From Blautia sp. (GTDB lineage Bacteria > Bacillota > Clostridia > Lachnospirales > Lachnospiraceae), in the NCBI GenBank assembly GCA_029257775.1, contig JARIAQ010000019.1, positions 157,603-221,602 on the forward strand: DNA of 64,000 nt, written 5' to 3'. The notes below the pieces were generated by a model that searched no databases, was not told the origin of the DNA, and saw only the letters and a list, made by a program, of their open reading frames with translations. This document shows, in pieces, positions 10,554 to 19,866 of this stretch. The first letter of the stretch is position 1, and each line of letters starts with the position of its first letter. The position numbers and the translations under genes are program-made.

Positions 10554-10627
10554 GGGAAAAGTGTAATTGACGAAAGAAAATGTGTGTGTTACTATTTATA
10601 TAATAATCAGAAAGGATATGAAAATCT

Positions 10628-11911
10628 ATGAAAATACTGATTAAAAATGGTCGTATTTTAAATCCATCAGACCAGACTGACAAAGTCGGTGATATTCTTG
10701 TAGAAGATGGTGTAATTAAGGAAATTAATGAGAAACTAGAGTGCAAAGAAGTTCCAGAAAAAATTATTGATGCCAAAGGTTGCTATGTAATGCCGGGATT
10801 GATTGATTTACACGTACATTTACGTGATCCAGGCTTGACCTATAAAGAAGATATTGTAACGGGCGCAAAGGCAGGTGCAAAGGGTGGATTTACTACAATT
10901 TTAGCTATGCCGAATACAAAGCCGGTGATTGATTGTGCTGATCGTGTGAATTATGTGCATAACAAGGCAAAGGAACTGGCTCCGATTCATGTTCTCCAGA
11001 TTGGTGCTGTAACAAAACAGCAAAAAGGAGAGGAACTGGCAGATATAGAAGATATGATTCAAGCAGGAATTCCGGCAATTAGTGAGGATGGAAAGTCTGT
11101 AATGAACACGAAGCTTTACAAAGAAGCAATGAAAATTGCTGCGAAACATGATATTCCGGTTTTTGCACATTGTGAAGACCAAAATATGGTGAATGGTGGT
11201 TGTGTAAATGAAGATGAAAAATCAAAAGAATTGGGACTTCCAGGCATCAGTAATGCAGTAGAAGACATTATTGTGGCAAGAGATATTGTACTTGCGAAAG
11301 AAACAGGGGCAAGTTTACATTTATGTCACTGTTCTACGAAGGATAGTGTGCGTATGATTGAACTTGCAAAGGCAGAGAAACTTCCTGTTACAGGGGAAGT
11401 TTGCCCACATCATTTTATCCTCACATCAGATGATATGATTCCAGGGGATACAAATTATAAGATGAATCCTCCGTTGCGTACAAAAGAAGATCGAGACGCA
11501 TTGATACAAGGATTAAAAGAGGGTGTTTTTGATGTAATTAGTACAGATCACGCACCACATAGTAAAGAAGAAAAACAACGTTCTATGGTAGAAGCGCCTT
11601 TTGGTATTGTTGGATTGGAGACTGCTGTGGCCCTTACTATGACAGAATTGGTTCACAAGGGAGTTTTGACACCATTACAGATGGCTGAAAAAATGAGTTA
11701 TAATCCTGCAAAGATTATTCATTCAGACAGGGGGCGTCTGGAAGTGGGAAGTCCTGCAGATATTACGATTATTGATCCAGAAAAAGAATATATAATTGAT
11801 AGCAAAGACTTTGAGTCAAAAGGAAAAAACACACCGTTTGATGGAAGAAAAGTAAAGGGTGCAGTAAAAGTAACCATTTGTGATGGCGAAATTGTGTATA
11901 TAGAAGAATAA
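10628..11911 (+). CDS. pyrC: Dihydroorotase PyrC
   Basis: GLIDLHVHLRDPGLTYKEDI, HCEDQ, STDHAPHSKEEK. Confidence 0.97.
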   Translation: MKILIKNGRILNPSDQTDKVGDILVEDGVIKEINEKLECKEVPEKIIDAKGCYVMPGLIDLHVHLRDPGLTYKEDIVTGAKAGAKGGFTTILAMPNTKPVIDCADRVNYVHNKAKELAPIHVLQIGAVTKQQKGEELADIEDMIQAGIPAISEDGKSVMNTKLYKEAMKIAAKHDIPVFAHCEDQNMVNGGCVNEDEKSKELGLPGISNAVEDIIVARDIVLAKETGASLHLCHCSTKDSVRMIELAKAEKLPVTGEVCPHHFILTSDDMIPGDTNYKMNPPLRTKEDRDALIQGLKEGVFDVISTDHAPHSKEEKQRSMVEAPFGIVGLETAVALTMTELVHKGVLTPLQMAEKMSYNPAKIIHSDRGRLEVGSPADITIIDPEKEYIIDSKDFESKGKNTPFDGRKVKGAVKVTICDGEIVYIEE

Positions 11912-11952
11912 AGGAAAAGAGTAAGAAAGAAGAACTATTTGGAGGAGAAAGC

Positions 11953-12882
11953 ATGATTAACAAACTGACTGCAAAAATTCAGAAAACAAAGGCACCAATA
12001 GTGGTAGGATTAGATCCGATGTTAAATTACATCCCAAAACATATTCAGGAAAAGGCATTTAAAGAATTTGGGGAAACTTTAGAAGGCGCTGCAGAGGCAA
12101 TCTGGCAGTTTAATAAGGAAATTGTAGATAAAACTTATGATTTAATTCCAGCAGTAAAACCACAAATTGCTATGTATGAGCAGTTCGGTATTCCGGGAAT
12201 TATGGCTTTTAAGAAGACTGTAGATTACTGCAAAGGGAAAGATCTTGTGGTAATTGGAGATATTAAGCGTGGAGACATTGGATCTACTTCTGCTGCTTAT
12301 GCAACTGGTCATATTGGAAAAGTGCAGATTGGGTCAAATAAAATTGCACCATTTGATGAAGATTTTGTTACATTAAACCCATATATGGGAGCAGATAGTA
12401 TTACACCATTTATTGATGTATGTAAAGAAGAAAAGAAAGGTCTTTTTATTCTTGTGAAAACTTCAAATCCTTCTAGTGGAGATTTTCAAGATCAGATGGT
12501 GGGAGATAGACCAGTTTATGAATTAGTAGGAGAAAAAGTAGCTCAGTGGGGAGAATCCTGCATGGGAGATTCTTATAGTTATGTAGGGGCTGTTGTAGGT
12601 GCAACATATCCTGAAATGGGTAAAACACTCAGAAAAATTATGCCAAAGGCCTATATTTTAGTTCCTGGTTACGGCGCACAGGGCGGGCAAGGCAAAGATT
12701 TAGTTCATTTCTTTAACGAAGATGGTTTAGGTGCCATTGTAAATTCTTCTCGTGGAATTATTGCTGCTTACAAACAGGAAAAATATGCAAAATTTGGAGA
12801 AGAAAATTTTGCAGATGCATCAAGAGCAGCTGCTGAGGAGATGATTGCAGATATTACAGGAGCATTGGAAGCTGCAAAATAA
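11953..12882 (+). CDS. pyrF: Orotidine 5'-phosphate decarboxylase PyrF
   Basis: VVGLDPMLNYIP, GDIKRGDIGSTSAAYA, PGYGAQGG: the long-type PyrF family. Confidence 0.96.
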   Translation: MINKLTAKIQKTKAPIVVGLDPMLNYIPKHIQEKAFKEFGETLEGAAEAIWQFNKEIVDKTYDLIPAVKPQIAMYEQFGIPGIMAFKKTVDYCKGKDLVVIGDIKRGDIGSTSAAYATGHIGKVQIGSNKIAPFDEDFVTLNPYMGADSITPFIDVCKEEKKGLFILVKTSNPSSGDFQDQMVGDRPVYELVGEKVAQWGESCMGDSYSYVGAVVGATYPEMGKTLRKIMPKAYILVPGYGAQGGQGKDLVHFFNEDGLGAIVNSSRGIIAAYKQEKYAKFGEENFADASRAAAEEMIADITGALEAAK

Positions 12883-12893
12883 GGAGAATGAAA

Positions 12894-13670
12894 ATGGCAA
12901 AATTAAAAATGACAAGTACCGTGGCAAGTCAAGAGATGATAGCAACAGATATTTATAGTCTGTGGCTGAATGCAGAAGAAATTGCAGTGCAGGCAAAACC
13001 AGGGCAGTTTATTTCTTTGTACTGTAAGGATTCTGGGAAAATTCTTCCAAGACCTATTAGTATTTGTGAAATTGATAAAGAAAAAGGAATGCTTCGTATT
13101 GTGTATAGAATTGCGGGAGAAGGAACCAAGGAATTTTCTTCTCTTGTCAGTGGTGATACTATAGATATTTTAGGGCCATTGGGAAATGGATTTCCAATGG
13201 AAGAAGTAAAAGGGAAGAAAGTGTTTATGATGGGAGGAGGAATTGGGATTCCTCCTATGGTGCAAACTGCCAAGGAAGCAGATGCGGATGTGACAATTAT
13301 TGCCGGTTATCGCAACAATGAAATTTTCTTGAAGGAAGATTTGGAAAAAAATGGTCATCTTGTAGTTGCTACAGAAGATGGAAGTGTAGGAACAAAGGGA
13401 AATGTTATGGATGCTATTCGAGGAAATAACCTTGTAGCAGATGTGATTTTTGCCTGTGGTCCAACACCAATGTTGCGTGCAATTAAGAACTATGCAGAAG
13501 AAAATAATATCCTTTGTTATATTTCCATGGAAGAGAAAATGGCATGTGGAGTAGGTGCATGTCTGGCGTGTGTATGTAAGTCAAAAGACGTAGACCATCA
13601 TTCCCATGTGCATAATAAACGAATTTGCAAGGACGGACCGGTGTTTTTAAGTACGGAGGTAGAGTTGTAA
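12894..13670 (+). CDS. pyrK: Dihydroorotate dehydrogenase electron transfer subunit PyrK
   Basis: GQFISLYCKDSGKILPRPISI, GGGIGIPPM, and CxxxxCxxC (MACGVGACLACVC). Start placed at 12894 by RBS spacing. Confidence 0.95.
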   Translation: MAKLKMTSTVASQEMIATDIYSLWLNAEEIAVQAKPGQFISLYCKDSGKILPRPISICEIDKEKGMLRIVYRIAGEGTKEFSSLVSGDTIDILGPLGNGFPMEEVKGKKVFMMGGGIGIPPMVQTAKEADADVTIIAGYRNNEIFLKEDLEKNGHLVVATEDGSVGTKGNVMDAIRGNNLVADVIFACGPTPMLRAIKNYAEENNILCYISMEEKMACGVGACLACVCKSKDVDHHSHVHNKRICKDGPVFLSTEVEL

Positions 13671-14572
13671 TGAATACAAAAGTAAAAATTGCTGGGATTG
13701 AATTGAAAAATCCTGTTATGACGGCTTCCGGTACGTTTGGTTCTGGAGCAGAGTACAGTGAGTTTGTAGATTTAAACCAGCTGGGGGCAGTGGTGACAAA
13801 AGGTGTTGCGAATGTACCATGGCAGGGAAATCCAACGCCTAGAATTGCAGAAATTCACAGTGGAATGATGAATGCAATTGGACTTCAAAATCCAGGAATG
13901 GAAGTGTTTTGTGAAAGAGATTTACCGTATCTTCAGAAATTTGATACAAAAGTAATAGTAAATGTATGTGGGCATGCACCAGAAGAGTATCTGGCTGTAG
14001 TAGAGCGTTTGGCAGATGAGCCGGCGGATATGTTGGAAGTTAATATTTCTTGCCCAAATGTAAATGCCAATTTCCTTGCTTTTGGACAGGATCCAAAACA
14101 TGTGGAGGAACTTACAGCACAGATTAAAAAGGTTGCAAAACAGCCGGTAATTATGAAATTGACTCCTAATGTAACGGATATTGCAGAAATTGCAAGAGCA
14201 GCGGAAGCAGGTGGGGCAGATGCAGTTTCGCTTATTAATACACTAACTGGTATGAAAATTGATATTAATCGAAGAACTTTTGCTCTTGCCAATAAAACAG
14301 GTGGAGTTTCTGGACCATGTGTGAAGCCAATAGCAGTACGCATGGTATATCAGGTGGCACAGGCTGTTCAAATTCCAATTATTGGAATGGGCGGTATTCA
14401 GAACGCAGAAGATGCACTGGAATTTATTATGGCAGGTGCTACAGCAGTATCAATCGGAACAGCTAATTTTACTAATCCATATGCAACGGTAGAGACAATT
14501 AAAGGTATAGAGTCTTATATGAGAAAAAATAATATTGAGGACATTCAAGATTTAATTGGAATTGTAAAATAA
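13670..14572 (+). CDS. pyrD: Dihydroorotate dehydrogenase B catalytic subunit PyrD
   Basis: KIAGIELKNPVMTASGTFGSG, NISCPNVN, IIGMGGIQNAEDALEFIMAGA. Start overlaps the pyrK stop (taATG). Confidence 0.96.
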   Translation: MNTKVKIAGIELKNPVMTASGTFGSGAEYSEFVDLNQLGAVVTKGVANVPWQGNPTPRIAEIHSGMMNAIGLQNPGMEVFCERDLPYLQKFDTKVIVNVCGHAPEEYLAVVERLADEPADMLEVNISCPNVNANFLAFGQDPKHVEELTAQIKKVAKQPVIMKLTPNVTDIAEIARAAEAGGADAVSLINTLTGMKIDINRRTFALANKTGGVSGPCVKPIAVRMVYQVAQAVQIPIIGMGGIQNAEDALEFIMAGATAVSIGTANFTNPYATVETIKGIESYMRKNNIEDIQDLIGIVK

Positions 14573-14575
14573 AGG

Positions 14576-14620
14576 AGAGGAGGCTATTACATTGTAAGTG
14601 TTATGTAATGGTCTCTTTTT
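14576..14620. terminator. Terminator-like hairpin after pyrD
   Basis: agaggaggctattacat / atgtaatggtctct followed by ttttt. Confidence 0.8.
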
Positions 14621-14845
14621 GCTATAAAAAGAAAGAAATATTAGTAGTGTTTCAAAAAACTTGTAAGTCTTTTTGAAGGGTTCTTTGATTGAAATAACCC
14701 CGAAGATATGATAGAATTGAAAAGATTTCATAGTTGTTTTCCCATTTTTGGGGAGAAAATCTGTTATTTATAAAAATGGAAAAGTTTAAAATGGTGTAGT
14801 AGGGGATAAAAATAGAAAGTAAAGGCGACATGGAGGTTAAAAAAG

Positions 14846-15523
14846 ATGGAACAGTATAAGCAGGAATTTATTGAGTTTATGGTAGAAAGTGACGTTTTAA
14901 AATTTGGAGAATTTACTCTGAAAAGTGGTAGAAAGTCTCCTTTCTTTATGAATGCAGGAGCTTATGTAACAGGATCTCAGTTGAAAAAATTAGGTGAATA
15001 TTATGCAAAAGCGATTCATGATAAATACGGAGATGATTTTGATGTATTGTTTGGGCCGGCTTATAAAGGTATTCCAATCAGTGTTGTAACCGCTATTGCT
15101 TATAGTGAATTATACGGAAAAGAAGTACGTTATTGTTCTGATCGTAAAGAAGAAAAAGACCATGGTGCAGACAAAGGAAGTTTCTTAGGAAGTAAGTTAC
15201 AGGATGGAGATCGAGTAGTTATGATTGAAGATGTAACAACTTCTGGAAAATCTATGGAAGAAACAGTTCCAAAGGTGAAAGGGGCAGCAAACGTAGAGAT
15301 TGTAGGATTGATGGTTTCCTTAAATCGTATGGAAAAAGGAAAAGGGGACAAGAGTGCACTTTCTGAAATTAAAGAAACTTATGGGTTTGAGACAAATGCT
15401 ATTGTAACCATGGAAGAAGTGGTAGAACATTTATATAATAGAGAATGCAATGGAAAAGTTGTTATTGATAATAAGACAAAAGAAGCGATTGATGCATACT
15501 ACGAAATCTATGGAGTAAAATAA
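14846..15523 (+). CDS. pyrE: Orotate phosphoribosyltransferase PyrE
   Basis: GEFTLKSGRKSPFFMNAG, GPAYKGIPI, VVMIEDVTTSGKSMEET (PRPP loop). Confidence 0.97.
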   Translation: MEQYKQEFIEFMVESDVLKFGEFTLKSGRKSPFFMNAGAYVTGSQLKKLGEYYAKAIHDKYGDDFDVLFGPAYKGIPISVVTAIAYSELYGKEVRYCSDRKEEKDHGADKGSFLGSKLQDGDRVVMIEDVTTSGKSMEETVPKVKGAANVEIVGLMVSLNRMEKGKGDKSALSEIKETYGFETNAIVTMEEVVEHLYNRECNGKVVIDNKTKEAIDAYYEIYGVK

Positions 15524-15545
15524 TCAGAAAAGGAAGTGTTCCTAA

Positions 15546-15698
15546 ATGAATGAAAAGCTTTATAAAACCATGACACGATGTGGTGCAGGAAGCATTGCAG
15601 TAGGGATTATTGTATTGGTTACAGGTATTACAACGGGGATTTTGATGTTGGTAAGCGGTGCAAGATTATTAAAAAGAAAGTCAGAAATTACATTTTAG
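15546..15698 (+). CDS. Small membrane protein, 50 aa (not in the supplied ORF track)
   Basis: Manual translation of atgaatgaaaagctttat...attacattttag gives MNEKLYKTMTRCGAGSIAVGIIVLVTGITTGILMLVSGARLLKRKSEITF. RBS-like aaggaag upstream; strongly hydrophobic core. Confidence 0.7.
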   Translation: MNEKLYKTMTRCGAGSIAVGIIVLVTGITTGILMLVSGARLLKRKSEITF

Positions 15699-15773
15699 TA
15701 TGTAGTACAAATGAGGGCGGGGGAAAGGGTTCTCCCGTCTTTAGCGTTATTTAGAAATAATAAGGGGTTAAAA

Positions 15774-16265
15774 TTGAATAAAAATGTGAAGAAAAAAATT
15801 AAAACAGTCTGTACTATTTTATTTGTATTGTATCTTTTCTTGTTGATGTATTTTCTTTTCTTCGCGGATCGTATTGGAATACAGAGCTTTGAGGAAAGAG
15901 AATATCGTTACAATTTAGTATTTCTGCAGGAAATAAAAAGATTCTGGACGTATCGAGATCAATTGGGTATTTGGTCGGTTCTGTTAAATTTGTTTGGAAA
16001 TGTTGTGGGATTTATTCCGTTTGGATTTATTCTGCCAATTATCCACAGAGATATAAGAAGCTTTTTCTTTATCACATTTTCAGGTTTTACGTTAAGTCTT
16101 TGTGTAGAAACCATACAATTGGTCACAAAGCTTGGATGTTTTGACGTAGATGACTTAATGATGAATACGTTGGGTACGGCATTGGGATATTTATTTTTTG
16201 CCGTTACCTATTTATTTTATAAAAGAAAAAAAGGAGAAACAAGTAATGGCAAAGAAGAAAAATAA
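15774..16265 (+). CDS. VanZ family membrane protein
   Basis: NLFGNVVGFIPFGFILPII...SLCVETIQLVTKLGCFDVDDLMMNTLGTALGY is VanZ-like. TTG start at 15774 preferred because aaggggt precedes it. Confidence 0.85.
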   Translation: MNKNVKKKIKTVCTILFVLYLFLLMYFLFFADRIGIQSFEEREYRYNLVFLQEIKRFWTYRDQLGIWSVLLNLFGNVVGFIPFGFILPIIHRDIRSFFFITFSGFTLSLCVETIQLVTKLGCFDVDDLMMNTLGTALGYLFFAVTYLFYKRKKGETSNGKEEK

Positions 16266-16566
16266 ATATTCTTTTGCAAAAAAACAGCATTCTGGACAAG
16301 GAATAGTGTCAACAATTTTTGCCGGAATTTCTCTGGGGATTTTTTGTATTTCGGCCTTGTGCGCTTTGATTTTTCATGGAAAGGGAGGTATGTATCTGGG
16401 AGCTTTCGGGCTGATTGCTATTGCCCTTTCTATTTACGGATTTATAATTGGTTTAAAGAGTTTTTCAGAAAAAAATAGAGATCAGCTTTTTTGTAAAATC
16501 GGAGCAGTAGGGAATGGAGTGCAGATGGTTCTTTGGCTGGCACTTTTCTTAATAGGTATTTCTTAA
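16246..16566 (+). CDS. Small membrane protein (DUF6142-like; family name tentative)
   Basis: MAKKKNKYSFAKKQHSGQGIVSTIFAGISLGIFCISALCALIFHGKGG..., three or so TM segments. ATG 16246 follows aaggagaaacaagta. Confidence 0.7.
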   Translation: MAKKKNKYSFAKKQHSGQGIVSTIFAGISLGIFCISALCALIFHGKGGMYLGAFGLIAIALSIYGFIIGLKSFSEKNRDQLFCKIGAVGNGVQMVLWLALFLIGIS

Positions 16567-16589
16567 TTGCAGAAAGGTAAGATGAAGAT

Positions 16590-17180
16590 ATGGAAAAACG
16601 GTTGAAAAAACAAATGGAATTTTTACTGGAAGTGGATAAAGCAAAGTTTATTGGTCGACAGACGTATTTATCGGATGGAACTCGAAAGGAAAATGATGCG
16701 GAGCATTCTTGGCATTCCGCCTTAATGGCAGCACTTTTAGTTGAATATTCTGAGGAAAAGATAGATTTGGCAAAGACTATGCTTATGATCTTGATACATG
16801 ATTTAGTGGAAATTGATGCAGGAGATACATATGCTTATGATGAGGTAGCAAATCTTTCAAAAAGAGAAAGAGAATTAAAGGCAGCAGATAGAATTTTTAA
16901 TATTTTACCAGAAGATCAAGGGAAAATGTTGAGAGGGTTATGGGATGAATTTGAGGAACAGCAAACACCGGAGGCAAAGTTTGCTCATGTCTGTGATAAT
17001 ATTCAGCCTTTAATGTTAAACCATGCTACAGATGGAAAATCATGGAGGGAACGTGGAGTAAAGAAATCTCAGGTGTTGAAAAGAAATGAGAGAACAGGAG
17101 AGGGTTCAAAAACAATGGCATCTTATGTACATGAAATATTAGATTTAAATGTAGAAAAGGGGAATTTAAAAGATGAATGA
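16590..17180 (+). CDS. HD domain hydrolase (YfbR/5'-deoxynucleotidase-like)
   Basis: DAEHSWHSALMA...ILIHDLVEIDAGDTYAYD: HD-domain metal ligands. Confidence 0.9.
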   Translation: MEKRLKKQMEFLLEVDKAKFIGRQTYLSDGTRKENDAEHSWHSALMAALLVEYSEEKIDLAKTMLMILIHDLVEIDAGDTYAYDEVANLSKRERELKAADRIFNILPEDQGKMLRGLWDEFEEQQTPEAKFAHVCDNIQPLMLNHATDGKSWRERGVKKSQVLKRNERTGEGSKTMASYVHEILDLNVEKGNLKDE

Positions 17181-19221
17181 TATTTTTTTGAAAGAACGTT
17201 ATGATTTAATAAGGGAGAGAATTCAGAGAATTCAAAAAGAAGAGAGTGTAAAGGCGTCTTATGGTGACTATTTTAGAAAAACAGCAGAATTTATTCTAAT
17301 GGTGGATCAACTGTATGAAAAAATAAAAACGGGATGGCTAGAAAGTGCTACACAGCAGGAATTAGAAGAGAATAATCATATGTTGTATCAGGACATTTTA
17401 CCTGAGAATTATGGTACATCTTATGGAAACCCGGTTTACGCACAGAAAATGTTGGGTGAGGAATTTGGACCATTGTTAAGCTTTTTATATACAGAGATTC
17501 GTGGAATGATTGTTTTTGCCTACGAAAAACGCTTGTTTGACATGACCGTTGTTTTGGAACTTTTTGTGCAGATTTATAATCTTTTTGAGGAAGAAGTGGT
17601 ATCTGTAAAAGATGTGAAAGATGCTATTTACTGGTATGTGAGTGATTACAGCGATGAAATGGTGGGATATAGGGTTAGAGAAGGGGTTGATCCATCTTTA
17701 AACTTTGCAACAAAAATTATATGTGAAAGTGATTTAACAGATCTTCGCTATTTGTATAAATTTGGAGAATATATTACAGAAAATGAAATTGGAATGGCAA
17801 AATTTTTGAATACTTTGTCAGAAGAAAAAATTCAGGCAATGGCACGAACTTTTACAGAAGGATATCGAGAGGGGTTTGTATTAGGAGGAAAGGATATTAC
17901 CAAGAAAAAAACGGTAAATATTCGTTTTCAGCTAGGATTTGAGCGAATTGTAAAAGAAGAGATCAAACAATTTGCTGAAATGGGATTAGAGCCTGTTATT
18001 TATCGAAGTGCAGTGCATTCTGTTAATAAAAAACAACATCATAGAATTGGATATTATGGGGCAGTGCCAAATCAGCAGTTTGAGTATGATCATAAAGATG
18101 ACGCAGCCTTGTATTTGGATCATGAATTTATTCAAAGAAAGCTTAGAGTCTTACAGGTGGCGTATGAGCAGGTAAAAGAACTGGCTGCAGTTCATGGAGG
18201 ACCTGCATGTATGGAAACATTTGGTGAAACACCTTTTGCACCTGAAAAAGTTAAAGAAGCCTGCGTTTTAACCTCACATCAACAAAAACTTCAGGTATCT
18301 TACGATAACGAATCAGGACAGATTGTGAATCGTTATATCAAGGGCGAAGAAAGAAGTTTTACAATTATTGCATACCCGGTAAAAGAAATAGGAGAAAAAT
18401 TTGAAGAAATTTTTGAAGAAACGGTAAAGCTAAATACATTAGATAATGAGTTGTATAGAAAAATTCAGCAAAACATTATTGATGCTTTAGATAAAGGAAC
18501 TTGTGTGCATATTCTTGGAAAAGGTAAGAATGAAACGGATTTGACAGTTTCTCTTCATACATTGGAAAATCCGAGTAGGCAGACTAATTTTGAAAATTGT
18601 GTGGCAGACGTAAATATTCCAGTGGGAGAGGTTTTTACATCGCCAGTATTAAAGGGCACAAATGGAATTTTGGCAGTATCTAGAGTATTTTTAAATGGAT
18701 TAGAATATAGAGAATTGAAACTTTTGTTTAAAGATGGAAAAATTGCAGAGTATACTTGCAAAAATTTTGTGTCAGAAGAAGAAAATAAATGTTTCTTGAA
18801 AGAAAATCTTCTTCATCATCATGATACACTTCCTTTAGGAGAATTTGCAATTGGAACAAATACCACTGCTTATGTAATGGCAGAGAAATATAATATTGCG
18901 CATTTGTTGCCAATTTTAATTGCAGAAAAAATGGGACCACATTTTGCAGTAGGGGATACTTGCTATAGTTGGTCAGAGGATACTGCTGTTTATAATCCAG
19001 ATGGAAAAGAAATTATCGCAAGAGACAATGAAGTTTCTATTTTAAGGAAGGAAGATGTTAGTAAGGCGTATATGGGCTGTCATACAGATATTACTATTCC
19101 TTATGATGAGTTGGATAAGATCTGGGTGGAAACAGAAAGCGGTGAAAGTATTGAGATTATTCGTGACGGAAGATTTGTATTAGAAGGAACAGAGAAATTA
19201 AATGAACCATTTTGCGGATAA
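17173..19221 (+). CDS. Large aminopeptidase-like protein; C-terminal M29 thermophilic metalloprotease-like domain
   Basis: 682 aa. C-terminal LPLGEFAIGTNTTAY...KMGPHFAVGDTCYS...GCHTDITIPYDEL matches the M29 arrangement of Glu, His and HxD metal-ligand motifs. No confident family for the N-terminal ~250 aa. Confidence 0.7.
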   Translation: MNDIFLKERYDLIRERIQRIQKEESVKASYGDYFRKTAEFILMVDQLYEKIKTGWLESATQQELEENNHMLYQDILPENYGTSYGNPVYAQKMLGEEFGPLLSFLYTEIRGMIVFAYEKRLFDMTVVLELFVQIYNLFEEEVVSVKDVKDAIYWYVSDYSDEMVGYRVREGVDPSLNFATKIICESDLTDLRYLYKFGEYITENEIGMAKFLNTLSEEKIQAMARTFTEGYREGFVLGGKDITKKKTVNIRFQLGFERIVKEEIKQFAEMGLEPVIYRSAVHSVNKKQHHRIGYYGAVPNQQFEYDHKDDAALYLDHEFIQRKLRVLQVAYEQVKELAAVHGGPACMETFGETPFAPEKVKEACVLTSHQQKLQVSYDNESGQIVNRYIKGEERSFTIIAYPVKEIGEKFEEIFEETVKLNTLDNELYRKIQQNIIDALDKGTCVHILGKGKNETDLTVSLHTLENPSRQTNFENCVADVNIPVGEVFTSPVLKGTNGILAVSRVFLNGLEYRELKLLFKDGKIAEYTCKNFVSEEENKCFLKENLLHHHDTLPLGEFAIGTNTTAYVMAEKYNIAHLLPILIAEKMGPHFAVGDTCYSWSEDTAVYNPDGKEIIARDNEVSILRKEDVSKAYMGCHTDITIPYDELDKIWVETESGESIEIIRDGRFVLEGTEKLNEPFCG

Positions 19222-19244
19222 TACAAAGAAAAAGGGTTTTGCAG

Positions 19245-19273
19245 TTGACATTATTTGTAACAATATGTAAAAT
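19245..19273 (+). promoter_or_regulatory. Sigma-A promoter upstream of the purE operon
   Basis: TTGACA (19245-19250), 17-nt spacer, TAAAAT (19268-19273). Confidence 0.65.
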
Positions 19274-19330
19274 TGTGCTGTAAAATAAAATATACAGCAT
19301 AAGCTGAATTTAATTTAAAGGAGAACAATC

Positions 19331-19834
19331 ATGGCAAAAGTTGGAATTGTTATGGGCAGTGACTCAGATATGCCTGTTATGAGCAAAGCGGCAGATATGT
19401 TAGAAAAATTCGGGATTGAATACGAAATGACGATTATTTCTGCCCACAGAGAACCAGATGTATTCTTTGAATATGCAAAAACAGCAGAAGAAAAAGGATT
19501 TAAAGTTATTATTGCGGGAGCAGGTATGGCAGCACATCTTCCTGGTATGTGTGCAGCAATCTTCCCAATGCCAGTTATCGGTATTCCAATGCATACAACT
19601 TCTTTAGGAGGAAGAGATTCTTTGTATTCTATTGTTCAGATGCCTTCTGGAATTCCTGTTGCAACTGTTGCAATTAATGGGGGAGCCAATGCAGCAATTT
19701 TGGCAGCCAAGATTTTAGCTACTTCAGATGAAGCATTATTGCAAAAATTAAAGGATTATAAGGATGAATTAAAAGAACAAGTTGTTGCAAAAGATGCAAA
19801 ATTACAGGAAGTAGGATATAAAAACTATAAATAA
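19331..19834 (+). CDS. purE: 5-(carboxyamino)imidazole ribonucleotide mutase PurE
   Basis: VGIVMGSDSDMPVMSKAADML, SAHREPD, GGRDSLYSIVQMPSGIPVATVAI. Confidence 0.97.
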   Translation: MAKVGIVMGSDSDMPVMSKAADMLEKFGIEYEMTIISAHREPDVFFEYAKTAEEKGFKVIIAGAGMAAHLPGMCAAIFPMPVIGIPMHTTSLGGRDSLYSIVQMPSGIPVATVAINGGANAAILAAKILATSDEALLQKLKDYKDELKEQVVAKDAKLQEVGYKNYK

Positions 19835-19866
19835 AAACAGAGAAATAAAACGGAGGAAGAAAGAAA

